Assembly (NCBI GenBank): GCA_964606165.1
Contig: CAZSFQ010000003.1
Coordinates: forward strand, 1 to 64,000
DNA length: 64,000 nucleotides
Origin: UBA4923 sp964606165
GTDB taxonomy: Bacteria > Bacillota > Clostridia > Saccharofermentanales > DTU023
Direction: 5' to 3'
The position numbers and the translations under genes were made by a program. The notes beneath the pieces were generated by a model. It saw only the letters and a list, made by a program, of their open reading frames with translations. It was not told the origin of the DNA and ran no database searches. This document shows positions 18,101 to 25,847 of the stretch, one piece after another. Each line of letters begins with the position of its first letter. Within the stretch, counting starts at the first letter, position 1.

Positions 18101-18379
18101 GCTCGAACTGGCAAGGGGAATGTAGCTGCTTCCATTCAGGACACGATTGTAACCATAGCCGACCTGGTTGGCCCGTTTGACGTGGGCGGCCGCGGACTTG
18201 AGGATCCGCTCCCTGGACACGGACAGATCCTCCGTCCTCAGGGATTGTCTTTGGCTTGCCGTGTAGGCATTAAGGGGAGAGTTCCTCCCTGTTGGCAGAA
18301 AACAGGCGGCCAGGGCTATGACCAGGATGACCGCCGCAAGCCGGCCTGTCCTCTTTCCTTTGTTGCTTTTTTCCTTCAT
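15113..18379 (-). CDS. Cell-surface protein with N-terminal Cys/His domain and about eight SpaA (Cna-B) repeats
   Basis: Translation from ATG 18379 (GGAGG 8 bases upstream) gives 1088 residues with a signal sequence. Residues ~45-245 resemble an NlpC/P60-like hydrolase: GFCCVDLITHVV supplies a candidate nucleophile Cys and NHSVMVLG a His. About eight SpaA-type units follow, each opening with a xxKxD-like strand, a GAxFxL-type core (GAEFQL, GAVYEL, GAQFKV, GAVFEL, GARFQI) and a Y-x-L-x-E end. These form stalks, often with internal isopeptide bonds. The end is APPTGESP, a membrane helix and RRRTRA. This is a variant sortase signal rather than LPxTG. No sortase lies in the window. Confidence 0.85.
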   Translation of the reverse strand: MKEKSNKGKRTGRLAAVILVIALAACFLPTGRNSPLNAYTASQRQSLRTEDLSVSRERILKSAAAHVKRANQVGYGYNRVLNGSSYIPLASSSQGFCCVDLITHVVYTATASMISGSYHSIEETLASAHAFSASNGLVFNTQTVSVLKSQLQEIPGLYTSLGAGVDPDSLMLGDIVLMGDRNSSVLNHSVMVLGKITPAENACMMIPGFNANTSYFTNMSSVTGATYQSTDRFNKAWSSGDPNKGYFIKAVYRPRFTIRQQDLGGFRLKKTNAAGAGLAGAEFQLTYPNGSSQKIVMAASSYESGKIYRPGLYSLREIKAPPGCVLDPRERPLTIGMDGINSVYWDSPIQNETDEGRVRILKKDGRTGEVIPGAVYELSQSSSFPAGSSLRLTTGSDGSAVSTGLPVSAGGKAYIREVSVPAPYILDSRVWTVNLVRGQTVSLEVANERAWGQIEVVKEDDLGQPVQGAQFKVEDDQGTLVGQLTTASDGRAVTDPLPLGTYRLTETYVPPSYVLDTDPREVTLSYRNQTMPVVQVTVSWTNQTVRGRIRLKKTDSATGLPLEGAVFELLDEEGNPALDYLGEPVPLLISDEEGQALTPDLRQGSYSLRELEAPQEYYLDEITYPVAVMENETTYLVEIQNERVMVYIRVRKFDSHTLLPLAGARFQILEDTSDQEGASQAGSTAREVLEELVTDAEGQARTSRPLPVGSYRLVEVAPPPGYSSGEEQNFQIDRDSDCVILDGSFKALDLQAGNQPVQLEFSKKTLTGEEELPGAYLTLIDQETGAILDEWVSGHSPHAISCLLVGKTYCLREIKAPPGYALSEDMVFTVKDTESVQSIEMRDGLTRVVLQKQDGDTKEPLSNVGFEIRDEEGKPIEFVRKEDGVYLWKALSTKGDKSSLVTDAQGRITIRGLPAGTYTLVETQLPQGYLRPQKPSVLTVAAGASEESPCTFCLENKKSSLTIRKVDAITNQPLEGAVLDLFNQKGRKIQSGRTDSRGLLTFTGLSPGDYTVREADAPQAYRKSDEQLKISIDEYGQTQGELVFKNTPEGAPPTGESPLAYILGPAFIALAGLIILLLFFLQRRRTRA

Positions 18380-18483
18380 TTTTTCATCCTCCCGCCGATT
18401 CAAGATAGGGAGGCGGATGAAAGTTGTACTGCGAAAAGCGCACTGGCCGGCGCCACTGTTTGTCGATTTGATGAAAGGGAAAC

Positions 18484-18505
18484 AAAAAAGCGGCCGCAAC
18501 CGCCT
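18484..18505 (-). terminator. Terminator after tatD
   Basis: On the minus strand a GGCGG/CCGC hairpin is followed by six T (18484-18489 as A on plus). It lies 25 bp after the tatD stop and ends the metG-tatD unit. Confidence 0.75.
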
Positions 18506-18529
18506 TGGATTGAGGGCAGCGGAGTTCAG

Positions 18530-19354
18530 TCAGTCAAGGCGGAAAAGCCTTCGCGCGTTGCCGGTCGTCCGGTCAGCAAGGACCTCCACATCCAGCCCCA
18601 GGACCTTGGCGGCTGTTTCACCGATGACTGGCAAGTAAGAGGGCTCGTTTCGCTTGCCGCGATAAGGGACGGGTGCCAGCCAGGGCGCGTCGGTCTCCAG
18701 AACCAGTCTGTCCAGGGGAACCGCTGCCAGGGCGGCCAGGGGTTTTTTAGCATTTTTGAAAGTGACAGGGCCGTCAAAGCCGATCATGAAGCCCAGATCA
18801 AGAAGAGGTGGAAGGGTCTCGGCGCTGCCCGAATAGCAGTGGATGACCCCTGCCGGATGATCTTTTGAAAGAAGACCATCCCTGTCGGCCTCTTCCAGCA
18901 TCTCCAGCATGGGGGCTGTGGCCTCCCGCATGTGGATGACGACCGGGAGGTCCAGTTCACGCGCCAACTCCAGCTGGGCGCGAAAGACAGCCCGCTGGAC
19001 AGGTCTGGGCGAGTGGTCGTAATGGAAGTCGAGGCCGATCTCGCCGATGGCGGCGACCGCCCTGTCGCGGCCAGCCAGAAGGGCCTCTTTATTCGTGGTT
19101 TCGATCAGATCCTTGAGCCTTTCGGCGGTTTCGCTGTCCCAGGACACCGCGTCGTGGGGGTGAACACCAACCGCCGCGTAGAGCATGGGCTCTTCCAGGG
19201 CCAGCCGGCAGGCTTTTTCCGCGTCCTTCTCATTGGAGGCGGCCAGGAGGATATGGGTCACGCCCTTGTTACGGGCCCGTGTCAGAACCTCCTGGAAATC
19301 CGCTTCAAAATCCTCATCCTGCAGATGCGAGTGGGTGTCAAACCACTGGATCAT
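18530..19354 (-). CDS. tatD: TatD family metal-dependent deoxyribonuclease
   Basis: This is a 274-residue TIM-barrel hydrolase. Metal ligands are the opening DTHSHL (HxH), the Glu in GEIGLDFHYD, then VIHMRE, IHCYSG and LETDAPWLAP. TatD proteins act as 3'-5' exonucleases and DNA-repair or turnover nucleases. The start overlaps the metG stop by 4 bp (ATGA), giving a metG-tatD pair as in B. subtilis metS-yabD. Length is normal. Confidence 0.92.
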   Translation of the reverse strand: MIQWFDTHSHLQDEDFEADFQEVLTRARNKGVTHILLAASNEKDAEKACRLALEEPMLYAAVGVHPHDAVSWDSETAERLKDLIETTNKEALLAGRDRAVAAIGEIGLDFHYDHSPRPVQRAVFRAQLELARELDLPVVIHMREATAPMLEMLEEADRDGLLSKDHPAGVIHCYSGSAETLPPLLDLGFMIGFDGPVTFKNAKKPLAALAAVPLDRLVLETDAPWLAPVPYRGKRNEPSYLPVIGETAAKVLGLDVEVLADRTTGNARRLFRLD

Positions 19355-20940
19355 GACAAGAGCGCTTCCAGGGAGGTGAGTTCCTTTTCGACATCAATCC
19401 GGGGGAACATGGCAGGTCCCTTGCTGACCTTGTCATTGCCTACATAAAGACCCTGCTCGCCCGCCGAAGCCCATGACCGGTTGTCGACGCCCGTTCGCAG
19501 ATCCAGGCCGGGGATGCCCAGCTGCTCCCTGATTTTGGCTGGTGTCCGCGTCATGAAAGGTGAGATCATGACGGCGATGCGCCGCAGGTTGTCGGCCAGG
19601 GTGTAAAGGACCGCGGCCAGCCGCGGGTGGTCGGCTTCATTCTTGGCCAGGATCCAGGGCATGGTCACGTCGATGTATTTATTGGACCGCCCGATCTGGG
19701 CCCAGATGGCCTCCAGGGAAAGGCTGAATTCCAGCTGCTCCATATGCGTCTCAACCAGAGCCAGTGTCTGGCCGGCCAGCTCATTCAGCTCCTGGTCGAC
19801 CGCCTCTTCCTGGCGTTCGTCCGGGAGTCCTCCCGGAAAACTTTGGGCGATCATGGCGGCCGTCCGGCTCAAAAGATTGCCCAGGTCGTTGGCCAGGTCG
19901 CTGTTGATCCGCTCAATCAGGGCCTGGTTGGAAAAGACTCCGTCGGCACCAAAGGGCACCTCGCGCAGGAGGAAATAGCGGATGGCGTCGACTCCGTACT
20001 TGTCCACCAGGATGACCGGATCGACCACGTTTCCCTTGGATTTGGACATCTTGCCTTCTTTCAAAAGCAGCCAGCCGTGGCCGAATATTCTTTTCGGAAC
20101 CGGCAGGTCAAGGGCCATCAAAAGGGCCGGCCAGATCAGGGAGTGAAAGCGCATGATCTCCTTGCCGATCAGGTGGACATCGGCCGGCCAGTAACGGTTG
20201 AAGAGCGCGGGGTCATCAGGATAACCCAGAGCTGTGATGTAGTTGGACAAGGCGTCAATCCACACATAGACGACATGGTCAGGGTCGAAGGGGACGTGAA
20301 CGCCCCAGTCAAAGGAGGTCCGCGTCACCGCCACATCATCCAGGCCGGGCTTCAGAAAATTGTTAATCATTTCATGGGCACGCGAAGCGGGCAAAACAAA
20401 GGGGTCATCCCCGGTAAAAAGCTCCATGAGCCGGTCCTGATACCTGGACAGGCGGAAGAAATAGCAGGATTCCTCGGTCGCTTCCAGGGGTCCGCCGCAA
20501 TCGGGGCAGGTCCCCTCCGGCGCCTGGCTGGGGGTCCAGAAAGCCTCACAGGGCGTGCAGTAAAGGCCTTCATAACTTCCCTTATAGATGTCATCCTGGT
20601 CCTTCAATTGCTGGATAATAGCCTGGACGGCCTTGACATGGTGCGCGTCCGTGGTCCGGATGAAGCCGTCATACCTGACATCCAGGAGTTGCCAAAGGGC
20701 CTTGATGTCGACGGCCATGCCGTCGACGAACTCCTGGGGCGTCATCCCCGCCTTCTCCGCCGTGCGCTGGATCTTCTGGCCGTGCTCATCCATGCCAGTC
20801 AGGAAGAATACATCGGCTCCGCGCATGCGCTTGTAGCGGGCCATGGCATCGGCCGCCACAGTCGTATAGGAGTGGCCGATGTGAAGCTGGCCGCTCGGAT
20901 AGTAGATGGGTGTCGTGATGTAGTATTTTCCTTCAGGCAT
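19351..20940 (-). CDS. metG: Methionyl-tRNA synthetase
   Basis: This 529-residue class I synthetase charges tRNA-Met. HIGH appears as GQLHIGHSYTT near residue 20 and KMSKS as GKMSKSKGN near 299. A zinc knuckle CTPC...CPDC lies in the insertion. It ends after the anticodon-binding helices and lacks the C-terminal EMAP/Trbp111 dimerisation domain found in many bacterial enzymes. The start is ATG 20940, 47 bp after rsmI on the same strand. No T-box was seen in the short gap. Confidence 0.95.
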   Translation of the reverse strand: MPEGKYYITTPIYYPSGQLHIGHSYTTVAADAMARYKRMRGADVFFLTGMDEHGQKIQRTAEKAGMTPQEFVDGMAVDIKALWQLLDVRYDGFIRTTDAHHVKAVQAIIQQLKDQDDIYKGSYEGLYCTPCEAFWTPSQAPEGTCPDCGGPLEATEESCYFFRLSRYQDRLMELFTGDDPFVLPASRAHEMINNFLKPGLDDVAVTRTSFDWGVHVPFDPDHVVYVWIDALSNYITALGYPDDPALFNRYWPADVHLIGKEIMRFHSLIWPALLMALDLPVPKRIFGHGWLLLKEGKMSKSKGNVVDPVILVDKYGVDAIRYFLLREVPFGADGVFSNQALIERINSDLANDLGNLLSRTAAMIAQSFPGGLPDERQEEAVDQELNELAGQTLALVETHMEQLEFSLSLEAIWAQIGRSNKYIDVTMPWILAKNEADHPRLAAVLYTLADNLRRIAVMISPFMTRTPAKIREQLGIPGLDLRTGVDNRSWASAGEQGLYVGNDKVSKGPAMFPRIDVEKELTSLEALLS

Positions 20941-20987
20941 AAGACTTCCCCTTTATTTCCTAATAATAACGCAAGGCTTGGATCAAA

Positions 20988-21866
20988 CTAGCTTGTTTTG
21001 TCCAGACCCAGGGCCAGCTCGTAGAGCCTCTTGCGGCTGACGCCCGTCTCTTTCGCGACCTGGCCGGCCGCTTCGCGCGTTTTCATCCCCTGGTCAAAGG
21101 CCTCCCGCAAGAGATCCCTGAGTTTCCCGTCCGGCCAGTCTTCCTCCGGTTTCCAGCCGCTTCTTGAGCGGAACTCGTCCAGGCCCTCCATGACCAGGGT
21201 AAACTCCCCCTTGGGATCTACTTTTTCATAGTAGCCCCTGGCTTCGGCAACTGTAAAGTATAAGAACTCCTCATAGGTCTTGGTCATCTCCCGGGCGACG
21301 ACAAGGCGGCGCGGGTCCATTCCCTGTTTTGAAAGATCGTCCAGGGTTTTACGCAGCCTGTGGGGCGCCTCGTAAAAGACAAGGGTGCGGGGTTCCGCCG
21401 CGACCGCTTCCAGCCGCAAGCTTCGCGGCTTGCCCTTGACCGGGAAAAACCCCTCATAGGCAAAGCGGCTTGTATCAAGGCCTGAAGCCGCCAGGGCCGA
21501 AAGGAGGGCGGATGGGCCGGGGATGACCGACACGGGAATCCCCTTCTGGATGGCGAGGCGGACCAGGGCTTCGCCTGGGTCCGAAATGCAGGGCATGCCG
21601 GCATCGGAGATGACAGCGATCGACTGTCCGGCTTTCAGGTCAGCCAGCAGCATGTCGTGTCGGTATTCTTTGTTCTGTTCGTAGTAACTGACCAGGCGGT
21701 TGCCCACACCAAGCGATGACAGCAGGCGCGCCGCCCGGCGTGTATCCTCAGCGGCGATGTAGTCAGCAGCCTGAAGCACTTCCGAGGCACGAGGGCTCAT
21801 ATCGCCGCTGTTGCCCAGCGGCGTGGCGACCAGGTAGAGGGTTCCCGTTTTCGTTTGTTCTTCCAT
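20988..21866 (-). CDS. rsmI: 16S rRNA (cytidine1402-2'-O)-methyltransferase RsmI
   Basis: This 292-residue tetrapyrrole-methylase-fold enzyme 2'-O-methylates C1402 in the ribosomal P site. LYLVATPLGN at the N-terminus, AEDTRRAARLL, ISDAGMPCISDPG and VIPGPSALLSALAASGL are the family signatures. Its start ATG 21866 shares a base with the stop of the alcohol dehydrogenase gene. The rsmI-metG-tatD order matches the B. subtilis yabC-metS-yabD neighbourhood. Confidence 0.95.
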   Translation of the reverse strand: MEEQTKTGTLYLVATPLGNSGDMSPRASEVLQAADYIAAEDTRRAARLLSSLGVGNRLVSYYEQNKEYRHDMLLADLKAGQSIAVISDAGMPCISDPGEALVRLAIQKGIPVSVIPGPSALLSALAASGLDTSRFAYEGFFPVKGKPRSLRLEAVAAEPRTLVFYEAPHRLRKTLDDLSKQGMDPRRLVVAREMTKTYEEFLYFTVAEARGYYEKVDPKGEFTLVMEGLDEFRSRSGWKPEEDWPDGKLRDLLREAFDQGMKTREAAGQVAKETGVSRKRLYELALGLDKTS

Positions 21867-23026
21867 CAGATCGACAGCTTCAGTATTTCGAGCACATCGT
21901 CACGCTCAAGCGGCTTGTAGCCTGTCCTGATAATATCCGTTGTATCGGCGAGTTCCTCAATGACATCCGGTGAGATCCCCACATCACCCAGGGTTGCGGG
22001 CGCGCCGATCTCATTGAAATAGTCGCGCATGGCTTTCAGGCCGGCCAGGGCGAGTTCTTCTTCACTCTTTCCCGCCGGGTCGATCTCCCAGACACGCAGG
22101 GCATAGCGCGCAAGCTTGTGTTGCGCCTCCTTGCGCATGTAATACAGCATGTTGGGATGAACAACGGCCAGCCCCGCGCCATGGGGAACATCGTACCAGG
22201 CTGAGAGGGCGTGCTCAATCTTGTGCGCCTGCCAGTCCCCTTCCTTCCCCAGTATCAGCAAACCATTCAAGGCCATGGCAGCGCCCCACATGAGGTTGGA
22301 CCGGGCCTGGTAATCGTTGAGGTCGGCCAGCGAACGATCCAGACTGACCCGGATGTTGCGCAGAAGCGCTTCAGCCAAGTCATCCGACAAGTTGTCGTCG
22401 TCGGGCGGGGAAAAATACTGTTCAAAAACGTGTGACATGATATCGACAGCGCCGTAGACTACCTGCTCGCGCGGCATGGTCATGGTAAGACGCGGCTCCA
22501 GGATGGAAAACTGCGGAAAGAGGTTGGCATTGCCGTAACCTCGCTTTCGCTTGGTTGCCCAATTGCTTATTACGGACATGGCGTTCATCTCGCTGCCCGT
22601 CGCAGGCATGGTGATCACGGTGCCAAGAGGAAGGGCACAATCGATACGCTGGCCGTCCAAGAAAAGATCCTCCCAGAAATCGCCCGGATGGAAGGTACCT
22701 CCGGCAATGGCCTTGGAACAATCCAGGACACTCCCCCCGCCGACAGCCAGGATGAAATCGATGGCCTCCCGGCGGCAGATTTCTATTCCCTCATAGACTT
22801 TTTCGGTGCGCGGGTTGGGCATGACACCGGCCAGCTCGAAGACTTCCTTGTCAGCTTTCTCAAGCAGGCCGATGACCCGGTCGTAAAGGCCGGATCGCTT
22901 GATGCTTCCCCCTCCATAGACAAGAAGCAGCTTGCGGCCAAAGGGCGCCAGCTCCCCGGGCAAGTGGTCAAGCATACCGTCACCAAACAAAACCTTGGTT
23001 GGGTTTTGAAATATAAAATTCTCCAT
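21866..23026 (-). CDS. Iron-containing alcohol dehydrogenase (BdhA/YqhD type)
   Basis: This 386-residue group III alcohol dehydrogenase reduces aldehydes or oxidises alcohols with NAD(P)H. GGGSVLDCSKAIA is the nucleotide-binding motif and IEHALSAWYDVPHGAGLAVVHP carries the metal-binding histidines. The YGGGSIKRSG start resembles butanol dehydrogenases. AAGGAG precedes ATG 23026. It lies just after the ferredoxin terminator, so it needs read-through or a promoter inside that short gap. Together with the ferredoxin it splits a block that is otherwise conserved in Firmicutes. Confidence 0.92.
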   Translation of the reverse strand: MENFIFQNPTKVLFGDGMLDHLPGELAPFGRKLLLVYGGGSIKRSGLYDRVIGLLEKADKEVFELAGVMPNPRTEKVYEGIEICRREAIDFILAVGGGSVLDCSKAIAGGTFHPGDFWEDLFLDGQRIDCALPLGTVITMPATGSEMNAMSVISNWATKRKRGYGNANLFPQFSILEPRLTMTMPREQVVYGAVDIMSHVFEQYFSPPDDDNLSDDLAEALLRNIRVSLDRSLADLNDYQARSNLMWGAAMALNGLLILGKEGDWQAHKIEHALSAWYDVPHGAGLAVVHPNMLYYMRKEAQHKLARYALRVWEIDPAGKSEEELALAGLKAMRDYFNEIGAPATLGDVGISPDVIEELADTTDIIRTGYKPLERDDVLEILKLSI

Positions 23027-23052
23027 GGATGATCTCCTTAATGATTTCTCTG

Positions 23053-23082
23053 GAAAAAAGAGGCCGCCTCCATGAGGCAGCC
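23053..23082 (-). terminator. Rho-independent terminator after ferredoxin gene
   Basis: The minus strand reads GGCTGCCTC-atg-GAGGCGGCC followed by TCTTTTTT. The stem has one mismatch. It separates the ferredoxin gene from the alcohol dehydrogenase gene. Confidence 0.85.
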
Positions 23083-23109
23083 TGACTTCGTTCTGACGGC
23101 GATTCTGGC

Positions 23110-23283
23110 TTATTCTTCCGAGATGCAGTCGACTGGGCAGACCTCGACACAGGCCCCGCAGTCAATGCAAAGTTCGGCGTCAATAATGTAAAATTCTTCT
23201 CCTTCCGAAATCGCCTCGGTGGGACAAACTTCGGCGCAGGCGCCACAGCTGATGCATTCTTCACCATCGATAATGTGCGGCAT
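23110..23283 (-). CDS. 2[4Fe-4S] ferredoxin
   Basis: This 57-residue clostridial-type ferredoxin has two CxxCxxCxxxCP sets (CISCGACAEVCP and CIDCGACVEVCP), each binding one 4Fe-4S cluster. It is a low-potential electron carrier. ATG 23283 is chosen because GGAGG lies 7 bases upstream; a longer upstream reading has no such site. It has its own promoter (23348-23375) and terminator, so it is probably expressed alone and highly. Confidence 0.95.
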   Translation of the reverse strand: MPHIIDGEECISCGACAEVCPTEAISEGEEFYIIDAELCIDCGACVEVCPVDCISEE

Positions 23284-23347
23284 GGTCTTCCTCCTTCTTG
23301 CGGGGAATACGCCCTGTAGCGCAATCCCCATAAAACTCTACCCAAAG

Positions 23348-23375
23348 ATCATAGCATAAAATGCCTTATCTTCAA
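23348..23375 (-). promoter_or_regulatory. Promoter of the ferredoxin gene
   Basis: On the minus strand TTGAAG (23370-23375) and TATGAT (23348-23353) are spaced by 16 bp. The -35 box overlaps the ricT stop region. It faces the ferredoxin start 65 bp away. Confidence 0.65.
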
Positions 23376-24331
23376 TCTTTCAGATCCGAGAGATGGTAGA
23401 CCTCCACATCCTGCTCTCCGTTTCGGTCAAGGCGGACCCGGACCTCTTCCTTGAGAAGGTCAACCGCTTCAACGACACCGCGGCCATCCGGCGTCATTAC
23501 ACGCGCGTTCCGGGCAGGGAGTCTCTTCTTGGCGTCGACGTAGACGTGGTGTTCGTAATTAAGACAGCAAAGCAGCCTGCCGCAGGTCCCCGAAATCTTG
23601 GACGGATTCATGGACAGATTCTGGTCCTTGGCCATGCGGATGGATACAGGCCGGAATTCATGGAGGAAAGTGCTGCAGCAGAGCTCGCGCCCGCAAATAC
23701 CCAACCCCCCGATCATGCAGGCCTCGTCGCGTACCCCGATCTGGCGGAGCTCAATCCGGGTCCGGAAGATGGAAGCCAGGTCGCGGACCAGCTCACGGAA
23801 ATCGACACGGCCCTCGGAGGTGAAGAAGAAAGTGATCTTGCGGTTGTCAAAGCGGTACTCGACATCCACCAGTGACATGTCAAGCCCGTAGACCTCCACC
23901 CGCTCCCTGGCGGTGACCAGGGCTTCTTCCTCCAGCAGCTTGTTCTCTTCGTAATGCATAAGATCGTCGTTGGAAGCAAGACGCAGGACACGCTTGAGCG
24001 GTGCCCTGACCACGCTCTTGGGCAAATGCTGGGGCCAGCCGGCCGCAATGCCCATCTCGATGCCCTGGGAAGTTTCTACGATCACATGATCACCACGGCG
24101 TATCTTGAGCTCACCGGGTGAGAAATGGTAAACCTTGCCGCGGCCATGAAGCCGCACGCCGACCAGGAGGACGGTCTCCTCCCCCTCATGGGGAGGTTCA
24201 TCTTTTATTGGGGGCACTTCATCGCGGATGGCGCAAACGGGGTAACCGCCTGGGTCTTCGTATTCTATTTCCGCTTCGTTTCTGTCCGCGGCCGGGTCGG
24301 CCGGATCGTATCGGTTTTCTTTATTATTCAC
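23372..24331 (-). CDS. ricT: PSP1-domain regulator RicT (YaaT)
   Basis: This 319-residue protein has the PSP1 domain core and the cysteine sets GGLGICGRELCC and GTCGRLLCC, which in B. subtilis RicT help bind Fe-S clusters in the RicAFT complex controlling RNA maturation by RNase Y. The N-terminal ~50 residues are acidic and probably disordered. The GTG start at 24331 has only a weak Shine-Dalgarno, so the start is uncertain. It follows holB as in B. subtilis (holB-yaaT). Confidence 0.9.
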   Translation of the reverse strand: MNNKENRYDPADPAADRNEAEIEYEDPGGYPVCAIRDEVPPIKDEPPHEGEETVLLVGVRLHGRGKVYHFSPGELKIRRGDHVIVETSQGIEMGIAAGWPQHLPKSVVRAPLKRVLRLASNDDLMHYEENKLLEEEALVTARERVEVYGLDMSLVDVEYRFDNRKITFFFTSEGRVDFRELVRDLASIFRTRIELRQIGVRDEACMIGGLGICGRELCCSTFLHEFRPVSIRMAKDQNLSMNPSKISGTCGRLLCCLNYEHHVYVDAKKRLPARNARVMTPDGRGVVEAVDLLKEEVRVRLDRNGEQDVEVYHLSDLKD

Positions 24332-24406
24332 TTGATTATTCCAATTTCTATTTCAACTTCAGCTTAAAAGGCACTCTGTTCATTATAGCGCCTTGCTCCT
24401 GTTTGG

Positions 24407-25516
24407 CTAGTGAAAGCTCTCTTTGGTTCTGAAAATCTGCTCCGCGACCGGATGCCCTCCTAGAAAGGCGCGCAGTCCAAGCAGCATGCGGGCGACTGTG
24501 TGGTCGAAATTCGCGTTTGAAGAAAGGGCGCCGGCTGTCTGTCTGACAAGCTCCGCCGCCCTGGCCGGATCAGCCCCGGCTGCCTGGCGGCGCATACCAC
24601 TCAGGTCACCCGCCAGATCCACGTTGACCAGGCCGGCCGGATCCATGCCATTTTGCAGGAGCAGCAGATCGCGCAAAAAGGATTCAAAGACGCGCAAAAG
24701 GATGGTGAGTTCTTTTCGCTCCTCTTTGAAAAAAGCCAATCCCGCCGTCAGACAGTCGGTCCGGGTCGATCGCGGCAGGCCGGAGAAGAGAGTGAAGGCC
24801 TTCTCGCGCAGGAGGCGGAAGTTGGCGTCCTGGGCCATGGCCAGCGCCTGGCCGGGCAAGCCGTCGGCATAGCGCAAGGCCAGCCCCGCCGTCTGGTCAT
24901 CCCGGCCTGTTTCCTCCAGGATTCGCCTGATCTGATCCAGGCTCCGCCTGCCGATCCGGATCATGCGTGACCGGGAGCGTATGGTGGACAGGAGACGGTC
25001 GGCGTCCTCTGTCAGGATGATGAAACGGACAAAGCCGGGGTGCTCCTCAAGCGGCTTGAGCAGGGCGTTTTGCCCCTGCTCGTTGAGTGTATCCGCCTTC
25101 AGGGCCTCGATGATGTAGACCCTGTTGGGACTCAGTTGCGGATAGATCTGGAGTGTCCCGGCAACCTGTGAGCGAACGGAGGCAACCGGAATAGATGACT
25201 TGTCATCGGGGGGGGCAATTTCGACCAGGTCGAGGTGGGAGCCGGTCTGGAGCATTCGGCAGGACGCACATTGTCCGCAGGCGCCTGCGGACCGGCCGGG
25301 CTGATGGCACAAAATTGCCGCCGCCAGCCTGCGGGCTATAAAATGCTTGCCGGAGCCTTCCTCCCCCGCAAGCAGAAGCGGGGTCTTGTCTTCCCAAACT
25401 GAATGGGCCAGCTGCTCTTTGAATTCGCCGGAACAGGCAATGGCGTGAAAGGACAGGGATCTGTCGGGCTGCCCCGTGTTTTCTTCCTGGTGCGCCTGGT
25501 CTTTAAAACCGGGCAT
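24407..25516 (-). CDS. holB: DNA polymerase III delta-prime subunit
   Basis: This 369-residue AAA+ clamp-loader subunit has a Walker A-like GEEGSGKH, a zinc module CGQCASC and a YIIEALKADTLNEQGQNALLKPLEE region typical of delta-prime. The lysine-histidine end of the P-loop departs from GKT/S, and SRSRMIRI replaces the usual SRC sensor, which fits a non-hydrolysing subunit. ATG 25516 follows the darA stop directly; longer readings would be coded over darA. It lies between darA and ricT as in B. subtilis. Confidence 0.9.
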   Translation of the reverse strand: MPGFKDQAHQEENTGQPDRSLSFHAIACSGEFKEQLAHSVWEDKTPLLLAGEEGSGKHFIARRLAAAILCHQPGRSAGACGQCASCRMLQTGSHLDLVEIAPPDDKSSIPVASVRSQVAGTLQIYPQLSPNRVYIIEALKADTLNEQGQNALLKPLEEHPGFVRFIILTEDADRLLSTIRSRSRMIRIGRRSLDQIRRILEETGRDDQTAGLALRYADGLPGQALAMAQDANFRLLREKAFTLFSGLPRSTRTDCLTAGLAFFKEERKELTILLRVFESFLRDLLLLQNGMDPAGLVNVDLAGDLSGMRRQAAGADPARAAELVRQTAGALSSNANFDHTVARMLLGLRAFLGGHPVAEQIFRTKESFH

Positions 25517-25517
25517 C

Positions 25518-25847
25518 TTAGAATTTTTCAAAATGTTCAACGGGGACGACGAAGACCGTCGCGCCTCCGATGTTGACTTCGACAGGATAGGGAACGTAAG
25601 ACGCCCCCATGTTGGAGGGTGGGATGCTGGCATTAATCGCCGCCTTGCGGCTCTTGGAGTTCTTGCGGATGATGGAGATTACTTCATCCTGTTCCGCGTC
25701 TTCCACGACCGTCATCAGCGTCGTATTGCCGGAACGGAGAAAGCCCCCGGTTGAGTGCAATTTGGTGACGCGGTACCCCGCCCGGTTGACCTCAGCCATC
25801 AGCCGCGGGGAATCATCATCGCTCACAATGGCAAATATCAATTTCAT
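25518..25847 (-). CDS. darA: Cyclic-di-AMP receptor DarA (PII-like)
   Basis: This 109-residue trimeric PII-like protein binds c-di-AMP. MKLIFAIVSDDD, the T-loop segment TKLHSTGGFLRSGNTTLM and the C-terminal GGATVFVVPVEHFEKF match DarA/PstA. It shows that the organism probably uses c-di-AMP signalling. It overlaps tmk by 4 bp and is in the tmk-darA-holB order of B. subtilis. The downstream effector is not known. Confidence 0.95.
   Translation of the reverse strand: MKLIFAIVSDDDSPRLMAEVNRAGYRVTKLHSTGGFLRSGNTTLMTVVEDAEQDEVISIIRKNSKSRKAAINASIPPSNMGASYVPYPVEVNIGGATVFVVPVEHFEKF

Noticed and set aside
19627..20991. 454-codon plus-strand frame
   Set aside because: Antisense shadow of metG; the metG frame has all synthetase motifs.
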